Below are positions 1 through 6,072 of a DNA stretch of 11,403 nucleotides, piece after piece. The position numbers were made by a program, and so were the translations under genes. Numbering within the stretch: position 1 is the first letter of the stretch; each line of letters starts with the position of its first letter. A model generated the notes under the pieces. That model ran no database searches and was not told where the DNA came from. It saw only the letters and a program-made list of their open reading frames with translations. Location of the stretch: positions 1 through 11,403 of the forward strand of contig DAOKYU010000027.1 in NCBI GenBank assembly GCA_035325995.1. Direction: 5' to 3'. This DNA comes from Thermodesulfobacteriota bacterium (GTDB lineage: Bacteria > Desulfobacterota_D > UBA1144 > Nemesobacterales > UBA2774).

Positions 1-50
1 TCCCAGACTATCAAGCCGCCCGCTTATCGCGGCGAAGGCCTTGGCCGAAG
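1..50 (+). repeat. truncated copy of the repeat family's first hairpin module
   Basis: The left edge resembles the sequence at 4625-4670 and 5646-5676. It keeps the GCCGC and GCGGC stem arms but lacks the outer TATTGC/GCAATA arms. It ends close to the stop of the HEAT-like gene. It is degenerate, so the assignment rests on similarity to better copies elsewhere in the window. Confidence 0.4.
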
Positions 51-77
51 CCGGAACAGGCGCAGCGACGCCCCGAC

Positions 78-536
78 CTACACCGGCCTCAGCTTCTCCC
101 TTATCTTCTCGAGCGGGGCCCGGAACTCATCCCCCTGCTCCCTGTACACGCCGTCCTTGAACAGATCGTGCGCCCTCAGCCTTATCCGCCTCTTCACTTC
201 CTCGTCGAACGTGTCCAGGTTCTGCTCCGCCAGGAACACCGCCGCATAACACGATATCGCATCGTGCCCCCTGACGAAGACGTCCGCCAGCATCGCCGCC
301 GCCCCCTCGGTCCCCGTCTTCCCGAGCGCGTAGACGCACGCCTCCTGCCATATCAGCGAGCGCGCACCGAACGTCTTCTTCAGAACGTGCCAGTCGAGAT
401 CGTTGAACTCCTCCAGCAGCTCCGCCGCCCGCACATAATCCTCCTCGTACCACGCCTCGCCCGGCGCGGCATTCCCGTTCGACGTGCTCTCTTTTATATG
501 CCTGTCCAGAAGCTCGGTAATGTCGTACCTTCTCAT
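78..536 (-). CDS. small HEAT-repeat-like helical protein (152 aa)
   Basis: No named family is recognised. The protein is almost entirely predicted helix, with no signal peptide and no membrane segment, so it is probably cytoplasmic. Residues around 60-110 read as two helical hairpins of HEAT type: the segment with WQEACVYALGKTG followed by AAAMLADVFV, then a second pair containing CYAAVFLAEQNL. HEAT and HEAT-like proteins usually act as protein-binding scaffolds, but no partner is suggested here. The ATG at 536 is chosen over the in-frame GTG at 539 because an AGGGA ribosome site sits 7 nt upstream of the ATG and only 4 nt from the GTG. No operon partner lies within the window. Codon use (mostly G or C in third position) matches the other genes. 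Confidence 0.75.
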   Translation of the reverse strand: MRRYDITELLDRHIKESTSNGNAAPGEAWYEEDYVRAAELLEEFNDLDWHVLKKTFGARSLIWQEACVYALGKTGTEGAAAMLADVFVRGHDAISCYAAVFLAEQNLDTFDEEVKRRIRLRAHDLFKDGVYREQGDEFRAPLEKIREKLRPV

Positions 537-539
537 CAC

Positions 540-659
540 ACTTTCCCTGCCGACTAACTACACCGGAAACGGCAACGAAATTATTTTACACAACGCGGGA
601 AATGTGTTCCACGACACGGGGACCCGCCCCTCGGGAACGGCGGGCCACGTGTGCTGGAT
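540..659. other. intergenic spacer before first repeat unit
   Basis: No gene is seen. This is the upstream region of the HEAT-like gene and contains an AT-rich patch around 583-592 that may hold its promoter, though no convincing -35/-10 pair was found. The segment 630-650 resembles a degraded form of the GC-rich hairpin that precedes the structured repeats elsewhere. Confidence 0.4.
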
Positions 660-751
660 ATCGAAATAGCAAGGCATGGTTATTACCACCTGACGCGCTT
701 TGAGTGATTTTAGCAACTTCGTTGCTATGTCGAGAAACACACGTACGTGTG
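660..751 (+). repeat. structured multi-hairpin repeat, copy 1
   Basis: The copy begins with a variant of the ATCGAAGTAGC motif, then CCACCTGACGCGCTT with a degraded right arm. Next comes a hairpin with TAGCAA and TTGCTA arms around a CTTCG loop (about 711-727). It ends in the perfect 14-bp palindrome CACACGTACGTGTG at 738-751. Stem b is broken, while the last two stems are intact. Confidence 0.8.
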
Positions 752-888
752 CACGCGTGCTGGAATCCGACGTAGCCGACTTGGAAATTCATAGCACCAC
801 CCGGTCGTTTGTTCCATTTAACCACCAGACTTGCCACGTCGAAGACATCGAGTGGATGAACGTTAAAAATCCGACCTGCCTTACTCTT

Positions 889-911
889 CCCTCCCCCTCC
901 CAGGGGGAGGG
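889..911 (+). repeat. C-run/G-run hairpin repeat
   Basis: This is a perfect 9-bp stem, CCCTCCCCC with GGGGGAGGG, and a 5-nt loop, followed by TCAGGGTGGGGGTAT. Related forms occur at 3928-3951, 2090-2110 and 11238-11260. Hairpins of this type are common between genes in many bacteria. There is no T tract, so it is not called a terminator. Confidence 0.8.
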
Positions 912-981
912 TCAGGGTGGGGGTATAATATTTAGAGCATTTAGCGAAGGAACGATGATTTTGCACGCCTCGCGTGCAGGA

Positions 982-1075
982 TTCCGAAGTAGCAGCAGTC
1001 TTGCTATTACCACCTGACGCGCTACAGGTGGTTTCGGCATCATCAGCGCTATGCCGAAAAAGACACTACGTGTCC
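982..1075 (+). repeat. structured multi-hairpin repeat, copy 2
   Basis: This is one of the cleanest short-form copies. In order it shows the GAAGTAGCAGC start, a CCACCTG/CAGGTGG stem (1010-1016 with 1025-1031), a perfect 9-bp TTTCGGCAT/ATGCCGAAA stem (1032-1040 with 1051-1059), and a GACAC-TAC-GTGTC triloop hairpin (1062-1074). All three stems are perfect. Confidence 0.9.
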
Positions 1076-1083
1076 CCGGCCCG

Positions 1084-1220
1084 GCGGCTCGCAGCCGCAC
1101 GCAATCGAAGTAGCAACCCCATTTCTATTACCACCTTTCGCGCTTTAGATGCTTCTAACCTCCGAAGGTGCTACGCCGAAAGACACGCATACGTGTGTGG
1201 TCAGTCAAAAGTAGAAAGCC
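1084..1220 (+). repeat. structured multi-hairpin repeat, copy 3 (with GC-rich leader hairpin and tail)
   Basis: The leader hairpin GCGGCT-CGC-AGCCGC (1084-1098) is perfect and differs from the same stem in other copies by compensatory pairs. The core starts at 1103. Stem b has decayed, while the ACACG/CGTGT stem and the AAAAGTAGAAA tail are present. The copy follows directly on copy 2. Confidence 0.85.
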
Positions 1221-1393
1221 TTATTCCATACGTGCCAACTATTGCAGACCGTCCCCGACAGGCCTCCAATCCCACCGGCTTTTTTAGTTAATCCTTTGTC
1301 CGCCCAATATCCCCTGCTCTGAAAAAACTCCCCTCCCCCCGCAAAATCGAAGGGTATACTTTTTCCGAACTACACCACAGGAGGCAAACCCCG

Positions 1394-2023
1394 ATGAAAA
1401 AATGGAAACTGACATCCCTGTCCGCGCTCGCGATAGCGCTCGTAATGATGCTCGCATGGGCCGGCGAGTCCCGCGCCGAAGTCGAAACGGACAAACCCGC
1501 ACCCGACTTCTCGTTCACGGACATCGAAGGCGCGTCCGGAAAACTCTCCGATTTCAAGGGCAAGGTCGTCGTCCTCGAATGGTTCAACCACGGCTGCCCG
1601 TTCGTCCGGAAGCACTACGACAGCAACAAGATGCAGAGCCTCCAGCGGAAATACACCGAAAAGGACGTCGTCTGGATAGCGATCAACTCCACCGGCGAGG
1701 GGTACCAGGACTACAGGAACGCCGAGGAATCCGTAAGGGACGTCGATTCGAACGGCACCTCCGCAACCTACGTCGTCCTCGACCCCGAGGGCAAGATCGG
1801 CACGCTCTACGGGGCCAAAACGACGCCGCACATATTCATCATAAACAAGGATGGAATGCTCGTTTACCAGGGCGCTGCCGACGACATCAAATCGACGGAC
1901 GTCGCCGACATCGAAAAGGCGGACAACTACATCGACGCAGCGCTCACGGAAGTCCTCGCCGGCAAACCCGTCTCCGTCCCCGAAACAAAATCCTACGGGT
2001 GCAGCGTTAAATACAAAAGATAA
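1394..2023 (+). CDS. exported peroxiredoxin-like thioredoxin-fold (redoxin) protein
   Basis: A 209-aa protein with a Sec signal peptide: KKWK, a hydrophobic stretch to about residue 24, and likely cleavage after SRA at 28. It should therefore act in the periplasm. The mature part is a thioredoxin fold of the AhpC/TSA-redoxin type, with APDF near 36-39, beta strand KVVVLEWF, the motif NHGCPFVRKHY with Cys68, and a probable cis-proline in KTTPHIFII. There is no CXXC. A second Cys lies near the C terminus in YGCSVKY (Cys203), a tail I recall from this peroxiredoxin-like subgroup; the pair may form a disulfide during the catalytic cycle. A thiol peroxidase or reductase role is family inference. 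The start is fixed by a perfect AGGAGG (1379-1384) 9 nt before the ATG. It stands alone between repeat regions. Confidence 0.88.
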   Translation: MKKWKLTSLSALAIALVMMLAWAGESRAEVETDKPAPDFSFTDIEGASGKLSDFKGKVVVLEWFNHGCPFVRKHYDSNKMQSLQRKYTEKDVVWIAINSTGEGYQDYRNAEESVRDVDSNGTSATYVVLDPEGKIGTLYGAKTTPHIFIINKDGMLVYQGAADDIKSTDVADIEKADNYIDAALTEVLAGKPVSVPETKSYGCSVKYKR

Positions 2024-2089
2024 TACCCTTCATCCCCCCCAAGCCCGGACAGGCGGGAAAGCGCCGCTATTCTTTCATCCATTGAATTT

Positions 2090-2125
2090 CCTCCCCCTTT
2101 GAGGGGGAGGATTAAGGTGGGGGTT
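2090..2125 (+). repeat. C-run/G-run hairpin repeat downstream of the redoxin gene
   Basis: An 8-bp perfect stem, CCTCCCCC (2090-2097) with GGGGGAGG (2103-2110), is followed by ATTAAGGTGGGGGTT. It lies about 65 bp past the redoxin stop and could slow or end transcription, but it has no T tract. It belongs to the same class as the hairpins at 889 and 3928. Confidence 0.7.
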
Positions 2126-2135
2126 ACCTTTAACC

Positions 2136-2233
2136 CGTCACTGAGAGCGAAGCGAAGCAATCTATCCTGTCATTCCTGCAACGATTCCGAACGAGCGAGT
2201 ATCTACCTTATTTTTGTCATTCCCAAATGCTTG
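2136..2233 (+). repeat. chained dispersed repeats (AGCGAAGCGAAGCAATCT and TGTCATTCC types)
   Basis: The segment 2136-2165 is a variant of the widespread GAGCGAAGCGAAGCAATCT intergenic repeat. It runs into TGTCATTCCTGCAACGATTC with GAGCGAG (2168-2201), then a second TGTCATTCC copy at 2216-2224. An ORF crossing this region encodes the familiar repeat artefact SLRAKRSNL and is not a gene. Confidence 0.65.
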
Positions 2234-2240
2234 TACCTGC

Positions 2241-2313
2241 CGCGGCGACTTGTCCACCGTAGCTTTTTTATCGGTCGGAGCTTAAGCGGAGTCCGAAGCG
2301 AAGGCGGAAGCCC
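2241..2313 (+). repeat. dispersed repeat, copy 1 of a pair with 6962-7038
   Basis: The segments share ATCGGTCGGAGC, GCGGAGTCCGA, GCGAAG and CGGAAGCC in the same order and orientation, with scattered substitutions. No coding potential is seen. From 2314 to 2451 I see nothing beyond a TGTCATTCC-type tail (CGGGAATCCAGTC). Confidence 0.6.
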
Positions 2314-2451
2314 ACGGGCGAAGCCGGGTCGGGAATCCAGTCTTTTATCCACCATCCGTCAGGCTATCTTACATATCATACCAATAACGTATATCCTTCA
2401 TATGCCGGCAACCCTCCCTCCGGAAGCCGCCGCTCCGCCCCGAATCTCTCG

Positions 2452-3315
2452 TTAAAAAGGGAATCCGAAATTCACGCTGAAAGCGTTCAGGTCGCCGAAC
2501 CGGTAGCCGACACCGATCCGCGGGTCTTTAAGGAACCATATCTTGTCCGGTTTCGCGAGCCCCGCCGTCATCGCTATCTCGAACTGATTCTTTACGACGA
2601 GCGGCGGGTGCAAATACCTGTCGAACGTCGTCTTCGGAAGGAACCTGTACCATATCAAGAACACGCTCGCATCCGGCTCATACCCCTTAATGCTGAACCC
2701 CAGCGGCCGCCTCGCCTCTACGCCGTTTTCCAGCAGACCGTAATTCTGGCCCTCCCCTCCGCCGAACACGTCGTTCCCCGCCCAGGCGAGCGTGTTGCCC
2801 AGGCTGAACGTAAACTGCTCCCAGAACATCTGGTAAAGACTCGTCAGCCCCGCCGCCCACACGTACAGCAGCGAATCGTCCACCTTGAGCCCCCTCGGCG
2901 ACGACTTGTCGTAAACCTGCCACGCGAGCCCGGCGTTCACGAACGGCTTCAGCGTCCAGTTATCGACCACCCTGTAATGAAGGCTCACGCCGGGAATAAC
3001 GCTCATCACGTCCTGGTCGACCTTGATCCTCGTCCCGTCCGGCGTGTGGCTCCTGAACCGGAACCTCCCATAGAACACGGGGGCGTTCACCACGAGGTCG
3101 AGCTTGTCGTTGTCCAGGAATTTGCTGAAGGTGTATTGGAGAGGAATGCTGTAGACCTGCACGTTAAGCCCGCCGACGTCGTACGACCCGAATCCGAGCT
3201 CGAATGCGTAGATGAAGTTCACGGCCACATTGGTATTAACCTTCTGCGCGCGTGCGGCGGGGGCGATGAACAGTGCGGCAAGCAGGATCAATAAACCTAA
3301 CCGGGGGAGCTTCAT
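2452..3315 (-). CDS. probable outer-membrane beta-barrel protein (287 aa)
   Basis: The protein opens with a Sec signal peptide (MKLPRLGLLILLAALFIAPAARA, likely cut after residue 23). The mature part of about 264 aa is built of alternating polar/aromatic strands (for example YSIPLQYTFSKF, LDLVVNAPVFYGRFRF, VSLHYRVVDNW, RIGVGYRFGDL). It ends NFGFPF with a terminal Phe, the hallmark recognised by the BAM complex. Similar barrels are annotated as putative transporters or MetA-pathway outer-membrane proteins, but I cannot assign a substrate. The ATG at 3315 is preferred to the TTG codons upstream because it gives a standard signal peptide. No Shine-Dalgarno is visible. The predicted promoter would leave almost no leader. 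The gene is monocistronic between repeat regions. Confidence 0.8.
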   Translation of the reverse strand: MKLPRLGLLILLAALFIAPAARAQKVNTNVAVNFIYAFELGFGSYDVGGLNVQVYSIPLQYTFSKFLDNDKLDLVVNAPVFYGRFRFRSHTPDGTRIKVDQDVMSVIPGVSLHYRVVDNWTLKPFVNAGLAWQVYDKSSPRGLKVDDSLLYVWAAGLTSLYQMFWEQFTFSLGNTLAWAGNDVFGGGEGQNYGLLENGVEARRPLGFSIKGYEPDASVFLIWYRFLPKTTFDRYLHPPLVVKNQFEIAMTAGLAKPDKIWFLKDPRIGVGYRFGDLNAFSVNFGFPF

Positions 3316-3324
3316 CAATAGCAA

Positions 3325-3353
3325 ATTAAATACGCTTTTTCAAACGAATTCAA
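3325..3353 (-). promoter_or_regulatory. candidate sigma70 promoter for the beta-barrel gene
   Basis: On the minus strand TTGAAT (3353-3348) and TTTAAT (3330-3325) are spaced by 17 bp. Transcription would start only a few bases before the ATG at 3315, which fits the absence of a ribosome site. Matches are 4/6 and 5/6 to consensus, so this is only a candidate. Confidence 0.4.
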
Positions 3354-3392
3354 GATGCGCCGGATAAATATCTCACCAGGCCGCACCGGCGC

Positions 3393-3606
3393 CTGTCATT
3401 TCGAACAACGATTCTTCCGAGCAAGCGAGGAATCACCTCACTTCTGTCATTCCTGCGCAGGCAGGATAACAGATTAAAAGACTGGATTCCCGATACAGGC
3501 CTTGATACTAAAGAAGGCAGGGGCCTGAGCAGTACTGGATAAACGCTTCCGCTTCAAGGTTGGGGCATCCAATTCCTCGCTTGCTCGGAATCGTTGGGAA
3601 TGACAG
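3393..3606. repeat. inverted-repeat-bounded element of about 214 bp
   Basis: The left arm (3393-3433) starts CTGTCATTTCGAAC and carries CCGAGCAAGCGAGGAAT. The right arm (3572-3606) is its near-perfect inverted copy, ending AATGACAG. A second, shorter TGTCATTCCTGCGCAGGCAGG hairpin lies inside. No ORF of substance is present, so it is non-autonomous. It may be a MITE-like unit or two dispersed repeats in opposite orientation. Confidence 0.6.
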
Positions 3607-3630
3607 AATAGGTTTTTCAGTTGAGCATAA

Positions 3631-3786
3631 TATTGCAAGCCGTGTAAACGGCGCAGCAATACATTCCCGGGCCGGCGGGCCACGCCCGCAGACAATCGAA
3701 GTGGCAGCGCTCGGCTATTACCACCCGACGCGCTTCCGGTGATCTCGGCACCTCCCGCGCTATGCCGAAAACGACACTACGTGTCC
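3631..3786 (+). repeat. structured multi-hairpin repeat, copy 4 (full leader)
   Basis: This is a nearly full copy. TATTGC (3631-3636) pairs with GCAATA (3656-3661), and inside that GCCGT pairs with ACGGC. Then come GCGGGC-CAC-GCCCGC (3675-3689), the ATCGAAGTGGCAGCGC start, a weakened stem b, a TCGGCA/TGCCGA stem and a GACAC-TAC-GTGTC hairpin. The inner leader stem covaries with the copy at 5646. Confidence 0.88.
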
Positions 3787-3790
3787 CCGC

Positions 3791-4124
3791 CACGCGTGCA
3801 GGAATTCGACGTAGCCGACCTGGAAATTCATAGCAACGCCCGGTCGTCTGTTCCAATTAATCACCAGCCTTGCCCCGCCGAAGACATCGAGTGCATGAGC
3901 GTTAAAAATCCGACCTACCTTACTCTTCCCTCCCCCCTCCCAGGGGGAGGGTCAGGGTGGGGGTATAGTATTTGGAGTATTTGGAGGATTTAGCGAAGGA
4001 ACGATGATTTTGCACGCCACGCGTGCTGGATTCCGAAGTAGCAGCAGTCCTGCTATTACCACCTGACGCGCTTCAGGTGGTTTCGGCACCTCCTGCGTTA
4101 TGCCGAAAAAGACACTACGTGTCC
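3791..4124 (+). repeat. 334-bp direct repeat block B
   Basis: This is the second copy of the block at 752-1075, in the same orientation. It includes the C-run/G-run hairpin (3928-3951) and a GCACGC-CAC-GCGTGC hairpin, whose triloop differs from block A while the stem is unchanged. It ends with structured repeat copy 5. An extra short indel around 3970-3985 accounts for the length difference. Confidence 0.85.
4032..4124 (+). repeat. structured multi-hairpin repeat, copy 5
   Basis: This copy has the best stem b: CCACCTGA (4059-4066) pairs perfectly with TCAGGTGG (4073-4080) around a CGCGCT loop. The TTTCGGCA/TGCCGAAA stem and the GACAC-TAC-GTGTC hairpin follow intact. Confidence 0.9.
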
Positions 4125-4130
4125 GGCCCG

Positions 4131-4272
4131 GCGGACTGTGTCCGCTGACATTCGAAGTAGCAGCACTCCGCCATTTCACCAGCCGCGCTTCAGGTGGTCT
4201 TAGCAACTTCGGTGCTACGCCGTAAATCACACATGCGTGTGTGGTCAGGCAAAAGTAGAAAACACTTGCACC
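4131..4272 (+). repeat. structured multi-hairpin repeat, copy 6 (long form with tail)
   Basis: The leader hairpin GCGGAC-TGT-GTCCGC (4131-4145) is perfect. Stem c is of the second type, AGCA..TGCT closing on CTTCGG, which as RNA would be a C(UUCG)G tetraloop. It continues through CACACATGCGTGTG and the GGTCAGGCAAAAGTAGAAAA tail. Confidence 0.85.
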
Positions 4273-4330
4273 ATATTTACCAGTTAAGCACCGAACTTCC
4301 CCTTCAGCTACTGGAGACCCTCAGCAGTAA

Positions 4331-4446
4331 ACAATCGAAGTAGCAGCGCTCTCCCATTGCCATCTGCCGCATTTCACGTGGTTTCAGCAACTTCGGTGCT
4401 ACGCCGAAAATCACACGTACGTGTGTGGTCAAGCAAAAGTAGAAAC
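4331..4446 (+). repeat. structured multi-hairpin repeat, copy 7 (long form)
   Basis: The core lies about 183 bp after copy 6 and has the same order of parts. It contains ATCGAAGTAGCAGCGC, AGCAACTTCGGTGCT (the UUCG-type hairpin), the perfect palindrome CACACGTACGTGTG (4412-4425) and the AAGCAAAAGTAGAAA tail. A heavily decayed further unit start may follow at about 4517-4535. Confidence 0.85.
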
Positions 4447-4542
4447 CCTTTCTCCTCACTTACCACCCAACTCAGAACGCCCCCCGCAAGGCCGTCAATC
4501 GTGCAGCTTCCACCAGAGCTTTCGCAGTTGCAGTTGATCCTT

Positions 4543-4636
4543 TGCCTTCTCCGTTCAAGGGTTCGTAAAGGCAGTGAACTCGAATTTGATTGAAGAGCAC
4601 CCCTATACCCTCATCCCAATCCATCATATTGCAAGC
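4543..4636 (+). repeat. 94-bp direct repeat flanking the TSUP gene, left copy
   Basis: This matches 5563-5656 at about 80% by eye. Shared landmarks in order are TGCCTT, AAGGG, AGGCAGTGA, AGCACCC, CCCTCATCCCAATC and ATATTGCAAGC. The end of the repeat is the start of the structured repeat's leader hairpin. After it, 4637-4713 keeps GCCGC/GCGGC arms and then loses similarity. Confidence 0.75.
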
Positions 4637-4713
4637 TGCCGCCTGTCGCGGCAAAGGCCACACCGCAGCCCGAAAACTCGATCCGGAATCCCGCTTTAAA
4701 AAAATGCACCGCA

Positions 4714-5448
4714 CTAGGAGGTTACGATGAGATTGATCCCGATCACCATCAGGATAAGCAGAATAGCTATGCGGAACCTGTCGTCCGACAGACGGTGGCG
4801 AACCTTGCCGCCGAGATAGATGCCCACCGCGACGGGCACGACGCCCGCGAGCGACGACTTTAATATGCCGGCCGAGAGAAAATCGAACCGGTCGAGGAAA
4901 ATCAGCAGCACGAGCGTCGATATAGTAAAGCCGAGGTTGATCGCGCTTATGAGCAGCCTCCGGTCGAGGTCGAGCGCAATGAGATACGGGAGTATCGGCA
5001 TCACCTGCGTGCCCGTAAAGCCGTTCAGGAACCCGTTCGCGAGCCCGACCGGGATCGTAATGCGCCGCTCGACGTCGCGGCCGATCGTAAACTCGATGCG
5101 GAAGAGGAGGAATATCGAATACGCGATCGAAACCGCGCCGAGAACCGTCTTCGCAGGCGTGTTGCCCGCGTGATGCAGCAGCGATATGCCCGCGTAAAGC
5201 CCCGGGAGCGCGGACAGGTACAGCAGCCAGAACCGGTGCATGCTCTCCGTGAAACGCTTCGTCTCGACGATGAGCATGACGTTCGACAGAAGCGACGGCA
5301 ATATGACGAGCGGTATGGCGGTGCGAATGTCGACGAAGCTGGATATCACCGGCAGACAGAGGCTGACGAAGCCGAGCCCCGTAGCGCCCTTGATGAACGC
5401 CGCGACGAAAAAGGACACATAGACGATGACGAGAATCTTCGTTTCCAT
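4714..5448 (-). CDS. TSUP family (TauE/SafE) membrane permease
   Basis: A 244-aa integral inner-membrane protein with about eight hydrophobic segments, close to the usual 240-270 aa for TauE/SafE. It shows the two-fold family layout: the first half opens with an AAFIKGATGLGF motif, the second with GLANGFLNGFTGTQ followed by PILPYL. Family members export or import small sulfur-containing or organic anions (sulfite, sulfoacetate, thiosulfate and others). The substrate here cannot be told. The ATG at 5448 starts a transmembrane helix directly. An upstream in-frame start would add 23 residues with no improvement. No sulfur-metabolism gene lies next to it. It is monocistronic and enclosed by 94-bp direct repeats, so recombination between them could delete or duplicate it. 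Confidence 0.87.
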   Translation of the reverse strand: METKILVIVYVSFFVAAFIKGATGLGFVSLCLPVISSFVDIRTAIPLVILPSLLSNVMLIVETKRFTESMHRFWLLYLSALPGLYAGISLLHHAGNTPAKTVLGAVSIAYSIFLLFRIEFTIGRDVERRITIPVGLANGFLNGFTGTQVMPILPYLIALDLDRRLLISAINLGFTISTLVLLIFLDRFDFLSAGILKSSLAGVVPVAVGIYLGGKVRHRLSDDRFRIAILLILMVIGINLIVTS

Positions 5449-5562
5449 TGCTGCCCGCGCGGTGATGAGAATATATAACGCGAAACGGCAAATGCCAAAC
5501 GGGCGGCACGCGGCCACAACTCCACCCTTCCGTCATTCTGAATTTATTTCAGAATCTCGTAT

Positions 5563-5656
5563 TGCCTTTTCAGTTAAAGGGTTTGTACAGGCAGTGAGAT
5601 TGAATCTAATTGAGCAGCACCCTACACCCTCATCCCAATCTGTAATATTGCAAGCC
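5563..5656 (+). repeat. 94-bp direct repeat flanking the TSUP gene, right copy
   Basis: This is the second copy of the repeat at 4543-4636, in the same orientation, about 1 kb away and upstream of the TSUP gene. It runs straight into structured repeat copy 8, so the two probably form one composite unit. The stretch 5449-5562 holds no gene. It contains a TCATTCTGAAT/ATTTCAGAAT hairpin at about 5533-5553. Confidence 0.75.
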
Positions 5657-5840
5657 GCCCGCGCGGCGCAGCAATACCCCTCCGGGCCGTGCGGACTGTG
5701 TCCGCAGACAATCGAAGTGGCAGCGCATTTCTATTACCACCTTTCGCGCTTCAGATGCTTCTAACCTCCGAAGGTGCTACGTCGAAAGACACACATACGT
5801 GTGTACTTTTGGTCAGTCAAAAGTAGAAAACACTTGCACC
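5646..5840 (+). repeat. structured multi-hairpin repeat, copy 8 (full length)
   Basis: This is the most complete copy. TATTGC (5646-5651) pairs with GCAATA (5671-5676) and encloses GCCGC/GCGGC. Then come GCGGAC-TGT-GTCCGC (5691-5705), the ATCGAAGTGGCAGCGC start, a decayed stem b, an ACCT-CCGA-AGGT hairpin, an ACAC..GTGT stem, and a tail hairpin ACTTTTG/CAAAAGT (5805-5811 with 5818-5824). Confidence 0.9.
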
Positions 5841-5903
5841 GCCACTATCAGCTACTACAGAACGTCCCCCTCCAGGCCGCCACACTCGCAGCCTCCACCA
5901 GCT

Positions 5904-5976
5904 TTCGAAGTAGCAGCGCATGGCTATTACCACCAGCCGCGCTCCAGGTGGTTTCAGCACCCCCCGCGCTACGACC
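5904..5976 (+). repeat. structured multi-hairpin repeat, copy 9 (truncated)
   Basis: TTCGAAGTAGCAGCGC is followed by CCACC..GGTGG and the left part of stem c. Similarity is lost after about 5976, shortly before the 3' end of the pyrophosphatase gene. It starts about 190 bp after the core of copy 8. Confidence 0.75.
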
Positions 5977-6072
5977 ATACCGCCCCAACCACCTTAATTC
6001 ATCTCTCCCGGAAACCACTATCAGAAACACTATTAAGAAAGAAACCAAACCGGCAAAAGCATCCGGCCCGGC

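Larger units (their letters stand above)
752..1075 (+). repeat. 324-bp direct repeat block A
   Basis: This block matches 3791-4124 along its whole length, by eye around 90% identical with a few small indels. It starts with CACGCGTGCTGGAATCC, contains the C-run/G-run hairpin at 889-911, a GCACGC-CTC-GCGTGC hairpin at 963-977, and ends with structured repeat copy 2. No ORF with coding character lies within it. The second copy lies about 3 kb away in the same orientation. Confidence 0.85.

Noticed and set aside
1355..1360. TATACT box upstream of the redoxin gene as a promoter
   Set aside because: The -10 is good, but nothing resembling a -35 or an extended -10 TG is at the right distance. I left it unlisted.
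2099..2455. 118-codon plus-strand ORF after the redoxin gene
   Set aside because: It translates dispersed repeats, including the familiar SLRAKRSNL artefact.
2608..3294. 228-codon plus-strand ORF antisense to the beta-barrel gene
   Set aside because: The product is a shadow rich in Pro, Arg, Glu and Val. The opposite frame has a signal peptide and a proper barrel ending.
4698..4704. T run on the minus strand after the TSUP gene as a terminator
   Set aside because: Seven T residues are present but no stable stem precedes them.
4472..5536. 354-codon minus-strand ORF overlapping the TSUP gene
   Set aside because: It is a different frame of the same region. The product is rich in Arg, His and Ala with no domain, whereas the TSUP frame gives clear membrane segments and family motifs.
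660..5976. Integron gene cassettes with attC sites
   Set aside because: The units are gene-adjacent hairpins, but gene orientation is mixed, there is no integrase, and I found no paired GTTRRRY/RYYYAAC core sites.
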